In this document: positions 42,928 through 51,474 of the stretch, in pieces
How the letters are laid out: each line of letters begins with the position of its first letter
How positions within the stretch are numbered: the first letter of the stretch is position 1
Assembly: GCF_004354915.1 (NCBI RefSeq)
Contig: NZ_SMSI01000001.1
Coordinates: 682,001-746,000, forward strand
Direction: 5' to 3'
DNA length: 64,000 nt
Origin: Pseudohoeflea suaedae
GTDB lineage: Bacteria > Pseudomonadota > Alphaproteobacteria > Rhizobiales > Rhizobiaceae
Notes under the pieces: generated by a model
Databases searched by the model: none
What the model was told of the DNA's origin: nothing
Seen by the model: only the letters and a program-made list of their open reading frames with translations
Made by a program: the position numbers and the translations under genes

Positions 42928-43011
42928 GGCATCATGTCCCGGCACTTGCCCGGCGTCCCCTGGCGGGCCGGCGGAACGGCGGTCGGGACATCGCAATTCG
43001 GGAGCCCGGAA

Positions 43012-44193
43012 ATGGCATCTGCCGCACCGCTTTATGAAACCTATAATCGGGTACCGCTGCGCTTCGAGCGTGGGGAAGGCGTGTGGCTGATCACCGACAA
43101 GGGCGAACGATATCTCGATTTCGGCGCCGGCATCGCCGTGAGCTCGCTCGGCCATTCCCATCCGCATCTCGTTGACGCCCTCACGGGGCAGGCCGAGAAG
43201 CTGTGGCACCTGTCGAACCTCTACGAGATCCCCGGCCAGGAGCGCCTTGCCGCGCGTCTCGTCGAGGTGACCTTCGCCGACAAGGCCTTCTTCACCAACT
43301 CCGGCGCCGAGGCGCTCGAATGCGCGATCAAGACCGCGCGTCGCCATTTCTATATCAATGGCGAGCCTGAGCGGATCGGCATCGTGACCATGGAGGGCGC
43401 CTTCCATGGCAGGACGCTGGCGACGATCGCCGCGGGCGGCCAGGCGAAATATCTCGAGGGCTTCGGCCCCAAGGCTCCCGGTTTCGATCAGGTGCCTTTC
43501 GGTGATCTCGACGCGCTGGAAGCCGCAGTGACCGACAAGACGGCAGGCGTGCTCATCGAACCGGTGCAGGGCGAGGGTGGTATCCGTCCGATCGATCCCG
43601 AAGTGCTGCGCAAGATCCGCAAGATCTGCGACGACAAGGGTGCGCTCCTGATCCTCGACGAAGTTCAGTCGGGCGTCGGCCGGACCGGCCGTCTGTTCGC
43701 CCATGAATGGGCGGGTATCACGCCCGACATCATGGCCGTGGCCAAGGGTATCGGCGCGGGCTTCCCCTTCGGCGTCTGCCTGGCGACCGCATCGGCCGCC
43801 GACGGGATGACGGCCGGCACCCACGGCACCACCTATGGCGGCAACCCGCTTGCCATGGCCGTGGGCAATGCCGTCCTCGACGTGATCCTCGAAGACGGGT
43901 TCCTCGACCATCTCGGCGATGTCGCCAATGCGCTGTCCCAGGGGCTTGTTTCCCTCAAGGACCGCTTCCCCGATCTGATCGAGGATGTACGCGGCAAGGG
44001 GCTGATGCTTGGAATCAAGTGCGCGAAGTCCAATATGGAGGTCGTTCAGGCCTTTCGTGCCGAAAATCTGCTCACCGTACCGGCGGGCGACAATGTGGTG
44101 CGGCTGCTGCCTCCGCTTAACCTGACCGCCGATGAGGCGCGTGAAGGGTTGAAGCGGATGGAGGCAGGCCTCGAAAAACTGACCAGGGGCTGA
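43012..44193 (+). CDS. argD: Acetylornithine aminotransferase
   Basis: PLP enzyme of arginine synthesis that makes N-acetylornithine from the semialdehyde. 393 residues from the ATG at 43012 with GGAG upstream; the longer frame from 42934 runs back towards the hairpin and is unlikely. [19 protein letters not shown] and AFHGRTL bind [17 protein letters not shown] has the conserved Asp, and the PLP lysine is K245 in [11 protein letters not shown]. First gene of argD-argF-hslO. An 8-bp GC stem with a U tract in its leader might attenuate it. Confidence 0.95.
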   Translation: MASAAPLYETYNRVPLRFERGEGVWLITDKGERYLDFGAGIAVSSLGHSHPHLVDALTGQAEKLWHLSNLYEIPGQERLAARLVEVTFADKAFFTNSGAEALECAIKTARRHFYINGEPERIGIVTMEGAFHGRTLATIAAGGQAKYLEGFGPKAPGFDQVPFGDLDALEAAVTDKTAGVLIEPVQGEGGIRPIDPEVLRKIRKICDDKGALLILDEVQSGVGRTGRLFAHEWAGITPDIMAVAKGIGAGFPFGVCLATASAADGMTAGTHGTTYGGNPLAMAVGNAVLDVILEDGFLDHLGDVANALSQGLVSLKDRFPDLIEDVRGKGLMLGIKCAKSNMEVVQAFRAENLLTVPAGDNVVRLLPPLNLTADEAREGLKRMEAGLEKLTRG

Positions 44194-44232
44194 GCCCTTC
44201 CGGTCGGAATTGAAAGTCAGAACAGGTTCGAA

Positions 44233-45150
44233 ATGAGCGACGCCAAGACCCCGAAGCATTTCCTCGATCTTTCCGCCGTGGAGGCGACCGATCTCCGCGC
44301 GATGATCGATGCCGCGAAATCGGCCAAGCAGGGCCCGGTCAGCGAAAAGCCGCTGGCCGGCAAGATGCTGGCGATGATCTTCGAGAAGCCTTCGACGCGA
44401 ACCCGCGTCTCCTTCGATGTCGGCATGCGCCAGCTCGGCGGCGAGACCCTCTTCCTCTCGGGTACCGAAATGCAGCTCGGCCGGGCGGAGACGATTGCCG
44501 ATACCGCACGCGTTCTTTCGCGCTATGTCGATGCGATCATGATCCGCACCATGGAGCATGAGCGTCTTCTCGAACTGGCCGAACACGCCACCGTGCCGGT
44601 CATCAACGCGCTTACCGACGACACCCATCCGTGCCAGATCATGGCCGACATCCTCACCTTCGAGGAGCATCGCGGACCGGTGAAGGGCAAGACCCTGGCC
44701 TGGACCGGCGACGGCAACAATGTGCTGCATTCGCTGATCGAGGGTGCTGGCCGTTTCGGCTATCGCATGAGGATCGCGGTGCCGGAAGGTTCCGAGCCGA
44801 CCCAGAGCTTCATAGACTGGGCACGCGGCGAGGGGGCCGAGATCGACATGCTGCGCGACCCGGCGGAAGCGGTCAGCGGTGCCGATTGCGTCATCACCGA
44901 TACCTGGATCTCGATGAACCAGGAGCATCGTGCCCGCGGCCACAATGTCTTCCAGCCCTACCAGGTCAATGGCGAGCTGATGGCCAAGGCGAACGACAAT
45001 GCGCTTTTCATGCACTGCCTGCCCGCGCATCGCGGTGAAGAGGTAACCGACGAGGTCATCGACGGACCGCAGTCGGTGGTGTTTGATGAGGCGGAAAACA
45101 GGCTTCACGCCCAGAAGGCGGTCTTGCGCTGGTGTCTCGGCGCTCTCTGA
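44233..45150 (+). CDS. argF: Ornithine carbamoyltransferase
   Basis: Forms citrulline from ornithine and carbamoyl phosphate. 305 residues, standard length. The carbamoyl phosphate motif is [13 protein letters not shown], then HPCQ, and the ornithine-binding motif is [16 protein letters not shown] with the catalytic cysteine. It lies 39 bases after argD, and only 17 bases separate it from hslO, so the three genes are likely one transcript. Confidence 0.97.
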   Translation: MSDAKTPKHFLDLSAVEATDLRAMIDAAKSAKQGPVSEKPLAGKMLAMIFEKPSTRTRVSFDVGMRQLGGETLFLSGTEMQLGRAETIADTARVLSRYVDAIMIRTMEHERLLELAEHATVPVINALTDDTHPCQIMADILTFEEHRGPVKGKTLAWTGDGNNVLHSLIEGAGRFGYRMRIAVPEGSEPTQSFIDWARGEGAEIDMLRDPAEAVSGADCVITDTWISMNQEHRARGHNVFQPYQVNGELMAKANDNALFMHCLPAHRGEEVTDEVIDGPQSVVFDEAENRLHAQKAVLRWCLGAL

Positions 45151-45167
45151 GACCGGAACGGATCAAA

Positions 45168-46163
45168 ATGACGGATACTAATCTCAACCTCGGCGACATC
45201 GGTTTCGCCGGTGACGATCACGTGGTTCCATTCGCAGTGGAAGGTCTCGACGTGCGCGGCCGTGCCGTCCAGCTCGGCCCGCTGCTCGATACGGTTCTTG
45301 GGCGCCACGATTACCCGGAGCCGGTCGCGCGCCTGCTCGCGGAACTCATCACGCTGACGGTTCTGCTCGGCACCTCGCTCAAGTTCGAGGGCAAGCTGAT
45401 CGCCCAGACCAAGGGTGACGGCCCGATCGACTTCATCGTCGCCGACTTCAAGACGCCGGGTGACGTGCGCGCCTATGCGCGCTTCGACGAGGAGCGGCTG
45501 CAGGCGGCGATCGACGCCAGGCAGACCTCGCCGCAGGATCTTCTCGGCAAGGGAATCCTCGCCTTTACCATCGACCAGGGGTCGATGATGCAGCGCTATC
45601 AGGGCATTGTCGAAATGGACGGCAGCTCTCTGTCGGAGATGGCCGAAACCTATTTCCGCCAGTCCGAGCAGATCCCGACCACGCTGAAGATGGCCGTTGC
45701 CGAGCTCTACCGTCCGAACGCCGAAGGTCACAAGACCAAGACCTGGCGCGCTGGCGGCGTCGTCATCCAGTTTCTGCCCGAAGCGCCGGAGCGCATGCGC
45801 CAGCCCGATCTTCCGGGTGGCGACGTGCCGGATGATGCCGATATGCCGGAGCGCGGCGAGGACGATGCCTGGACGGAAGCCCGGGCGCTCGCGGAGACCA
45901 TCGAGGCCGACGAACTGACCGATCCCGAAGTCGGCTCGGAGCGACTGCTTTTCCGTCTATTCAACGAGCACGGCGTACGCGTCTTTTCGCCTTCGCAGGT
46001 GGCGGACAAGTGCTCCTGCTCGCGCGAAAAGCTCGCCGATGTGCTGACCGGCTTCACGGCCGAGGAGATTCAGGATTCAATCCAGGACGGGCACATCTCG
46101 ATCGTCTGCGAGTTCTGCTCGACGGCCTACCTTTTCGATCCGAAGGAATTCGGGGTAGAGTGA
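45168..46163 (+). CDS. hslO: Redox-regulated chaperone Hsp33
   Basis: Holdase activated when oxidants release zinc from its four cysteines. 331 residues from the ATG at 45168; a frame starting at 45132 overlaps argF and was rejected. C282-x-C284 and C314-x2-C317 form the zinc centre near the C-terminus. The N-terminal domain has LVAEL-like LLAELITLTVLLGTSLKFEG. Length is above the E. coli 292, as in other alphaproteobacteria, from an acidic insert near 220-255. Followed by a terminator. Confidence 0.94.
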   Translation: MTDTNLNLGDIGFAGDDHVVPFAVEGLDVRGRAVQLGPLLDTVLGRHDYPEPVARLLAELITLTVLLGTSLKFEGKLIAQTKGDGPIDFIVADFKTPGDVRAYARFDEERLQAAIDARQTSPQDLLGKGILAFTIDQGSMMQRYQGIVEMDGSSLSEMAETYFRQSEQIPTTLKMAVAELYRPNAEGHKTKTWRAGGVVIQFLPEAPERMRQPDLPGGDVPDDADMPERGEDDAWTEARALAETIEADELTDPEVGSERLLFRLFNEHGVRVFSPSQVADKCSCSREKLADVLTGFTAEEIQDSIQDGHISIVCEFCSTAYLFDPKEFGVE

Positions 46164-46221
46164 TCTGATCTTACGGTGCCTCGAAAGAGGTGTCCGCTGT
46201 CCTGCGAGGGGCACTACTGGC

Positions 46222-46251
46222 CAGGGGAGCTTCGGCTCCCCTTGGCTTTTG
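46222..46251 (+). terminator. Rho-independent terminator after hslO
   Basis: GGGGAGC and GCTCCCC arms around a TTCG tetraloop, with CCA/TGG extension, followed by TTTT. It lies 58 bases after the hslO stop and may work for the convergent apaG transcript as well, since the stem is symmetrical. Confidence 0.8.
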
Positions 46252-46263
46252 GGTGCGGCGACT

Positions 46264-46656
46264 TCAGTTCAGCGTTCGGATCAATCCCGGCATGTCGAGC
46301 GAGAAGGCCGGGATGTCGACGTCGAAGAGTTCGCCGTCGTCGCTCTGCATCTGGTAGGTGCCCACCATCACCCCTGACGGCGCATCGAGCGGGCAGCCCG
46401 ATGAATATTCATAAGTATCGCCCGGACCCAGGATCGGCTGCTCGCCGACGACGCCATCGCCGCGCACTTCATCAACAACGCCGTTCTCGTCGGTGATCTT
46501 CCAGTAGCGGCTGCGCAACTGCACGCCGGTCGAGGAATAATTGGCGATCACGATACGGTAGCCCCACACGTGACGGTTCTCGTCCGGATCAGACTGTTCT
46601 TCGAGATAGTAGGGCTCGACTGTAACCTCGATGCCGCGGGTGAGCGCGCGGTACAT
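46264..46656 (-). CDS. apaG: ApaG protein (Co2+/Mg2+ efflux-associated)
   Basis: 130-residue immunoglobulin-like single-domain protein. The ATG at 46656 with GGAGA upstream matches the family start [20 protein letters not shown]. Conserved features are [30 protein letters not shown] and the GxGVVGEQP and Y-SSGCPLD motifs. ApaG is linked to divalent metal tolerance in Salmonella, but its biochemical role is not settled; the same fold occurs in human FBXO3. It converges on hslO. Confidence 0.93.
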   Translation of the reverse strand: MYRALTRGIEVTVEPYYLEEQSDPDENRHVWGYRIVIANYSSTGVQLRSRYWKITDENGVVDEVRGDGVVGEQPILGPGDTYEYSSGCPLDAPSGVMVGTYQMQSDDGELFDVDIPAFSLDMPGLIRTLN

Positions 46657-46818
46657 GATCGTCTCCGGTAAAGTGAAGGCCGCATTTACTAAATGACTGA
46701 CGTAACGGGCGAAACCATCGGAAGCAAGCATTCTGAGCGTTTAGGGCGCGAGAAGTTGAATCGCGAGTGAACATGAATAACGCTATCGGTAGATCATGGC
46801 CAATTTACAGAGACCCGC

Positions 46819-47442
46819 ATGCTTGATGGACAATTGAAAAGACGGATGGATCCGCTTCTTGTCGCAACCGCCAGGCGTCTGGCCGCCATGGGCGTGACGG
46901 CGAATGGTGTCACCTATGCGGCATTTGCCGTCGGTCTGGCTGCCGCAGCCGCAATCGCCTCCGGCCACACCCTGTGGGGGCTTGGCCTTCTTCTCCTCAG
47001 CCGTCTGGGTGACGGTCTCGATGGCGCGGTGGCGCGCCAGTCAGGCCCGAGCGATTTCGGCGGGCTGATCGATATCGTGCTGGATTTCGCCTTCTACGGC
47101 ATCATCCCTCTGGCCTTCATCCTGCTCGACCCGGTGGCCAATGGGATCGCGGGCGGACTGCTGCTGCTCTCGTTCTATGTGAACGGTGCAAGCTTTCTCG
47201 CCTACGCGATCATAGCTGAGAAGCGCGGAGAGACGACGCAGCAGCGCGGGGCGAAGTCGATCCATTTCACCACCGGCCTCGCCGAGGCGACGGAAACCTA
47301 TCTGGCATTCGCCGTCTTCTGCCTCTGGCCTGCGGGATTTGCGATCACCGCGACCATTTTCGCGGTGATCTGTTTCTACACGGCGGCCTCGCGACTGGTT
47401 CTCGCGCGCCGGGCCTTCGGTCCGGACCGCTCAGATGGCTGA
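46819..47442 (+). CDS. CDP-alcohol phosphatidyltransferase family membrane protein
   Basis: 207 residues with about five or six membrane helices. The CDP-alcohol transferase motif is present as DGLDGAVARQ with GGLIDIVLD, giving all metal-binding acids, but only seven residues separate A-R from the next G instead of the usual eight. The enzyme should transfer an alcohol (or phosphatidyl group) with release of CMP; the acceptor cannot be told. It is a single gene between apaG and metZ. The start at 46819 has only a weak ribosome site. Confidence 0.8.
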   Translation: MLDGQLKRRMDPLLVATARRLAAMGVTANGVTYAAFAVGLAAAAAIASGHTLWGLGLLLLSRLGDGLDGAVARQSGPSDFGGLIDIVLDFAFYGIIPLAFILLDPVANGIAGGLLLLSFYVNGASFLAYAIIAEKRGETTQQRGAKSIHFTTGLAEATETYLAFAVFCLWPAGFAITATIFAVICFYTAASRLVLARRAFGPDRSDG

Positions 47443-48615
47443 CAAGGCGTTGTCGATGTCCTCGATCAGGTCCTGGACGTCTTCGATGCCGAGCGACATG
47501 CGGACGAGACCGTCACCGATGGAGAGTTCCGCGCGAGCCTCGTCGGTGAGGTTCTTGTGCGTGGTGGTCGCCGGATGCGTGATCAGGCTCTTCGCATCGC
47601 CGAGATTGTTGGAAATGCGGATGATCTCCAGCGCGTTCTGGAAACGGAAGGCTGCATCCTTTCCGCCCTTGAACTCGAAGGCGACCATGGTCGATCCGCC
47701 GGCCATCTGCTTCTTGCAGATCTCGGCCTGCGGGTGGTCGTCGCGCCCCGGATAGATGACGCGGGCGACCTCCTGACGATCGGCGAGGAAGTCGGCGATC
47801 TTGCCGGCGCTCGCGGTCTGTTGGCCGACGCGCAGCGGCAGCGTTTCGAGACCCTTCATGAGAACCCACGCGTTGAAGGGCGACATGCCCGGTCCGGTGT
47901 GGCGGAAATAGTCGTGCAGGTGCTCGTCGATCCAGTCCTTGTCGGACAATACCACGCCGCCCAGGCAGCGTCCCTGGCCATCGATGTGCTTGGTGGCTGA
48001 ATAGGCGACCACGTGAGCGCCGAGTTCCAGCGGTTTCTGCAGGATCGGCGTGGCGAAGACATTGTCGACCACGAGCTTGGCGCCGGCCTGATCGGCCAGC
48101 CGCGCGACGGCTGCGATATCGACCACTTCCAGCGTCGGGTTGGTCGGGCTTTCGAGGAAGAAAACCTTGGTATTCGGGCGCACGGCCTTCTCCCAGGCGG
48201 AGAGGTCACGACCGTCCACGAAGCTTGTCTCGATCCCGTATTTCGGCATCAACTGCTCGACGACCCAGCGGCACGAGCCGAACAGGGCGCGCGCGGAGAC
48301 GACGTGATCGCCGGCCCTGAGCTGGCAGAGAAGGGCTGCGGTGACCGCCGCCATGCCCGAGGCCGTCGCCCGCGCATCTTCCGCGCCTTCGAGCATGCAC
48401 ATGCGCTTTTCGAACATGTCCGTGGTCGGGTTGGCGTAGCGGGAATAGATGAAGCCGGGTTCCTCGCCCTTGAAGCGTGCTTCTGCGGCTTCCGAGCTGT
48501 CATAGACGAAGCCCTGCGTCAGGAAGAGGGCTTCCGAGGTCTCGCCGAACTGGCTGCGGTTGATGCCACCGTGAACGAGCTGGGTGGCGGCTCTCAATTT
48601 GCGTGTGTTCGTCAT
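47431..48615 (-). CDS. metZ: O-succinylhomoserine sulfhydrylase
   Basis: PLP enzyme that forms homocysteine directly from O-succinylhomoserine and sulfide in methionine synthesis. 394 residues, the usual length. The PLP lysine K209 lies in YSATKHIDGQGRCLGG, and RYANPTTDMFEKRM, which follows in the first domain, is typical of MetZ rather than cystathionine enzymes. Control is by a SAM-II riboswitch and terminator directly upstream, so expression should fall when S-adenosylmethionine is high. Its stop overlaps the 3' end of the phosphatidyltransferase gene by 12 bases. Confidence 0.95.
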   Translation of the reverse strand: MTNTRKLRAATQLVHGGINRSQFGETSEALFLTQGFVYDSSEAAEARFKGEEPGFIYSRYANPTTDMFEKRMCMLEGAEDARATASGMAAVTAALLCQLRAGDHVVSARALFGSCRWVVEQLMPKYGIETSFVDGRDLSAWEKAVRPNTKVFFLESPTNPTLEVVDIAAVARLADQAGAKLVVDNVFATPILQKPLELGAHVVAYSATKHIDGQGRCLGGVVLSDKDWIDEHLHDYFRHTGPGMSPFNAWVLMKGLETLPLRVGQQTASAGKIADFLADRQEVARVIYPGRDDHPQAEICKKQMAGGSTMVAFEFKGGKDAAFRFQNALEIIRISNNLGDAKSLITHPATTTHKNLTDEARAELSIGDGLVRMSLGIEDVQDLIEDIDNALSAI

Positions 48616-48633
48616 TGTCTGTCTTGATCCAAC

Positions 48634-48666
48634 AAAAAACCGGCCCGCAAAGTTGCAAAGCCGGTG
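48634..48666 (-). terminator. Riboswitch-linked terminator before metZ
   Basis: On the minus strand ACCGGC and GCCGGT arms (48660-48665, 48639-48644) close a 15-base loop and are followed by TTTTTT. It stands between the SAM-II aptamer and the metZ start, which is 19 bases further on. Confidence 0.75.
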
Positions 48667-48676
48667 ACACAGACAC

Positions 48677-48735
48677 CCGACCTTTTAGCAACTTGTTTTA
48701 CGTGGCTGCAAGCCGGTCGGCCAAATCACCACGGG
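48677..48735 (-). ncRNA. SAM-II riboswitch upstream of metZ
   Basis: On the minus strand the conserved parts of the SAM-II aptamer occur in order: CGTGGTGATTTGG, GCTTGCAGCCACG closing the first stem, AAACAAGTTGC, and GCTAAAAGG forming the pseudoknot end. The stem pairs CGTGG with CCACG. SAM-II is an alphaproteobacterial riboswitch in front of methionine genes. The usual pseudoknot Shine-Dalgarno sequence is about 65 bases from the start, so control is probably through the terminator downstream and not by ribosome access. Confidence 0.9.
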
Positions 48736-48815
48736 ATAAGCGGGCTTTTACTCCGTTCCCCGGCTTGCGTCAATTCCCGGGCATTGTCATGAAGAGGCAA
48801 GTCCCGGAGAACGAT

Positions 48816-49925
48816 ATGCAGCCAACAACCGGAATTCTTGCCGACAGCGCCATTGCCGAGCTTCACGCGAGCGGTGCGATCCGTGCCGGCAAAGCCTTCG
48901 ACGATGATCAGATCCAGCCCGCGAGCCTCGACCTGAGGCTCGGCGCTCTGGCCTATCGCGTTCGTGCCAGTTTCCTGCCGGGCCCTGGCCATACGGTGAA
49001 GGACAAGCTCGACCGCCTCAAGCTCCACGAGTTCGAATTGAGCGAAGGCGCGGTTCTGGAAACCGGCTGCGTTTACATGGTGCCGCTTCTCGAAAGTCTG
49101 AAACTACCGGAGACGGTCTCCGCCTCGACCAATCCGAAGAGTTCGACCGGGCGCCTCGACATCTTCACTCGCGTGCTCACCGATCATGGCCAGGAGTTCG
49201 ACCAGATTCCGCTCGGTTACGAGGGGCCGCTGTGGCTGGAGATCAGTCCGCGGACTTTCCCGATCGTGGTCAGGACCGGCTCCCGGCTTTCGCAGATCCG
49301 GTTCCGTCAGGGCACGAGCCAGCTCGGCGAGGAGGAGCTGCGCGCGCTTCACAAGAGCGAGACCCTGATCGCTGCCGACAACCCGAATGTCTCCGGCGGC
49401 GGCATCGCACTGTCGATCGATCTCGAGGGCAGCGGCAAGGGCAGCCTTGTCGGATATCGCGGGAAGCATCACACCGCCGTCGTCAATGTCGACCGCAAGG
49501 CCGAGTACGACATCGATGATTTCTGGGAACCGATCTACAATCGCGGTTCCGCCGATCTCGTGCTCGATCCCGACGAATTCTATATTCTCGTGTCGCGCGA
49601 GGCGGTGCATGTCCCGCCCATGCATGCTGCCGAGATGACGCCGTTCGATCCTCTGGTGGGCGAATTCCGCGTTCATTACGCCGGTTTCTTCGATCCCGGT
49701 TTCGGTCATGCGGGCGTGGGCGGCACGGGAAGCCGCGCAGTCCTCGAAGTCCGCTCGCACGAAGTTCCCTTCATTCTCGAGCATGGGCAGATCGTCGGAC
49801 GCCTGGTCTACGAGCGCATGCTGACGCTTCCGCAGCGGCTTTACGGGGAAAGCCTCGCCTCCAACTATCAGGCGCAGGGGCTCAAGCTCTCCAAGCATTT
49901 CAAGTCGCCGCTTCCCAGGCCGTAA
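48816..49925 (+). CDS. dcd: 2'-deoxycytidine 5'-triphosphate deaminase (two-domain form)
   Basis: Deaminates dCTP to dUTP for thymidylate synthesis. 369 residues from the ATG at 48816 with GGAGA upstream; further in-frame codons upstream overlap the metZ riboswitch region. Most Dcd proteins have about 190 residues; this is the long form with two Dcd-like halves common in rhizobia. The first half has QPASLDLRLGALAYRV and STNPKSSTGRLDIF, and the second half has DEFYILVSREAVHVPP and FRVHYAGFFDPGFG. It is divergent from metZ. Confidence 0.9.
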   Translation: MQPTTGILADSAIAELHASGAIRAGKAFDDDQIQPASLDLRLGALAYRVRASFLPGPGHTVKDKLDRLKLHEFELSEGAVLETGCVYMVPLLESLKLPETVSASTNPKSSTGRLDIFTRVLTDHGQEFDQIPLGYEGPLWLEISPRTFPIVVRTGSRLSQIRFRQGTSQLGEEELRALHKSETLIAADNPNVSGGGIALSIDLEGSGKGSLVGYRGKHHTAVVNVDRKAEYDIDDFWEPIYNRGSADLVLDPDEFYILVSREAVHVPPMHAAEMTPFDPLVGEFRVHYAGFFDPGFGHAGVGGTGSRAVLEVRSHEVPFILEHGQIVGRLVYERMLTLPQRLYGESLASNYQAQGLKLSKHFKSPLPRP

Positions 49926-49933
49926 CTGACGAT

Positions 49934-50602
49934 TCAGGTCAGCGGCCCGGTCTGGAACTGTGCGGACTGATCGTCGAAATGGACGGTCTGCGAGGTAGTG
50001 ACGCTGAAATCCAGGAGAAGCGGCGGCTGTCCCGAAATCTGTGAGAAGGACCGGCTTCTTTTGCTGGCAACCGAAAGATTGGGCAGGACCTGGTTCGGCA
50101 CCGCCATCCCGACCTGGGCACCGCTCAGGACGGTGAGAAGGACCTGATTGTTGATCGTGAAGCTTCCCAGTCCGTTGTTGAGGATCGAGGAGGCGGAGGT
50201 TATCGCCAGGGCCTGGGAAATTCCGTTGACCTTGAAGCTTCGTGCGAGCCCGGAGACCGTGGTTGCTCCTGACTTGTTGGTCAACTGCACCGTTTGCGGC
50301 AAGGTCGTGTTGCCGGTGGCTTTGATAAGGCTGCCATCATAGGTGAATGTCTGGCCGGAGATCGCGGCGGCGAAGGAGTTGATCGTCAGAACGGAGTAGG
50401 CTCCCAGGCCGTGGCCGGACGTATAGACCGACAGCGCCTCCGTCCAGGCGATCTGCATGTTGTTCGTCGCGGTGCTCAGAAGCGCCACGATCTGGTAGGT
50501 GGCATGCGTTTCGGGTTGAAGGAGCGCAACCGACATTCCGGCGCCCGCAATGGTTTGCAGCCCCTGTTGATCGAATTGGATGTCGAGCACGTAGTTGGTC
50601 AA
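49934..50602 (-). CDS. Conserved hypothetical protein, paralogue A
   Basis: 222 residues beginning with TTG at 50602; GGAG is 7 bases upstream and the start aligns with the paralogue (Y-x-LDI, then D-Q-x-GL). No signal peptide or membrane segment. The sequence is rich in Ser, Thr, Ala and Gln and in predicted strands, including AWTEALSVYTS, matching WTEQYSVYSS in the neighbour at 50666-51289. I do not recognise a named family with a known function. The stop is 8 bases from the convergent dcd stop. Confidence 0.6.
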   Translation of the reverse strand: MTNYVLDIQFDQQGLQTIAGAGMSVALLQPETHATYQIVALLSTATNNMQIAWTEALSVYTSGHGLGAYSVLTINSFAAAISGQTFTYDGSLIKATGNTTLPQTVQLTNKSGATTVSGLARSFKVNGISQALAITSASSILNNGLGSFTINNQVLLTVLSGAQVGMAVPNQVLPNLSVASKRSRSFSQISGQPPLLLDFSVTTSQTVHFDDQSAQFQTGPLT

Positions 50603-50665
50603 TTGGGTGCTCCGGCAAGGTGTCAGCTTCGGGCCGGATGAAGCTCCGGCCCGAAGCGAGGTCGG

Positions 50666-51289
50666 TCAGTTCGCGATGAACTGGTTGTTCTGGTCGTTGT
50701 AGGCGATCGCAGCGGTGTTGTTGGTCGTATACTCGACAGTCAGCGCATTGCCCGCGACCTGCGAGATGACAATGCCGTTGTCGGAGTAGCTGGACGTGAA
50801 CACCATGATCGTTTCGATCGGGGTGAAGAGCGCGGTCTGATTGTAGAGCACGCCGGCCGCGCACAGGGGAGCCGAAACATTCTTGCCGTTCACGCTTGCG
50901 CCCTGCAGCAGGCCGGCCGTCACCATCGGGGTCGTGCCGATCATGAGGTCCGGGTCGGCATTGATGATCTGGTACTGCGTCGGGCCGACCCTGCCCGAAA
51001 TGCCCTTGTCGAAGAACCCGGAATTGTTGAGGGTGTAGCTGCTGCCCCCGATCGCCGTGGCCACCGAGCTGGTTCTGATCGTCGCGCCGGCCTGGGCGTT
51101 CGTGGTCGATGAGTAGACCGAATACTGCTCCGTCCAGGTGATGACGTTGTTCATCTGCGGCGTGAACGAAATCCAGGCGGTCGGCTTGCCGCCCGAGGAT
51201 TGCTTGACGATGGTCACGCTCTGCCCGGCCTGGGTGAGAGCGGTGAGGCCTGCCTGGTCGATGCTTATGTCGAGTTCGTAAGTCGGCAT
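50666..51289 (-). CDS. Conserved hypothetical protein, paralogue B
   Basis: 207 residues from the ATG at 51289 with GGGAAAAGA upstream; a longer frame to 51367 adds basic residues absent from the paralogue. It shares the plan MPTYELDISIDQAGL, then AGQSVTIVK, then an aromatic-rich strand and TWTEQYSVYSS. No signal peptide. The mixed beta sequence and the lack of catalytic motifs suggest a binding or structural role, but nothing is known. It lies between paralogue A and an AraC-type regulator, all on the minus strand. Confidence 0.65.
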   Translation of the reverse strand: MPTYELDISIDQAGLTALTQAGQSVTIVKQSSGGKPTAWISFTPQMNNVITWTEQYSVYSSTTNAQAGATIRTSSVATAIGGSSYTLNNSGFFDKGISGRVGPTQYQIINADPDLMIGTTPMVTAGLLQGASVNGKNVSAPLCAAGVLYNQTALFTPIETIMVFTSSYSDNGIVISQVAGNALTVEYTTNNTAAIAYNDQNNQFIAN

Positions 51290-51474
51290 CTTCTTTTCCC
51301 TGTTGTTTGAAGGGGGAGTGCGATCCTCCCGCCTGAACGGTTGAGGTTCTGGTTTGCGCCGCCTCAAGTAATGCCTGATGAAACTCGCATATATTTGGGA
51401 ATATCAAATATTATCCTGAGAAGGCATGAGAAGTAAACGGTAAAATTCCCGGGAATATTTTTGAATGAGGCCCG

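Larger units (their letters stand above)
42549..43011. other. gcrA-argD divergent intergenic region with GANTC cluster and hairpin
   Basis: 463 bases without a gene. GANTC sites lie at 42587, 42700, 42713, 42722, 42732 and 42835 (first bases). A possible promoter towards argD has TTGACT at 42861 and TAAATA at 42882, with a short 15-base spacer. A terminator-like hairpin follows at 42898-42927. A candidate small RNA or arg leader is possible but not established. Confidence 0.6.
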
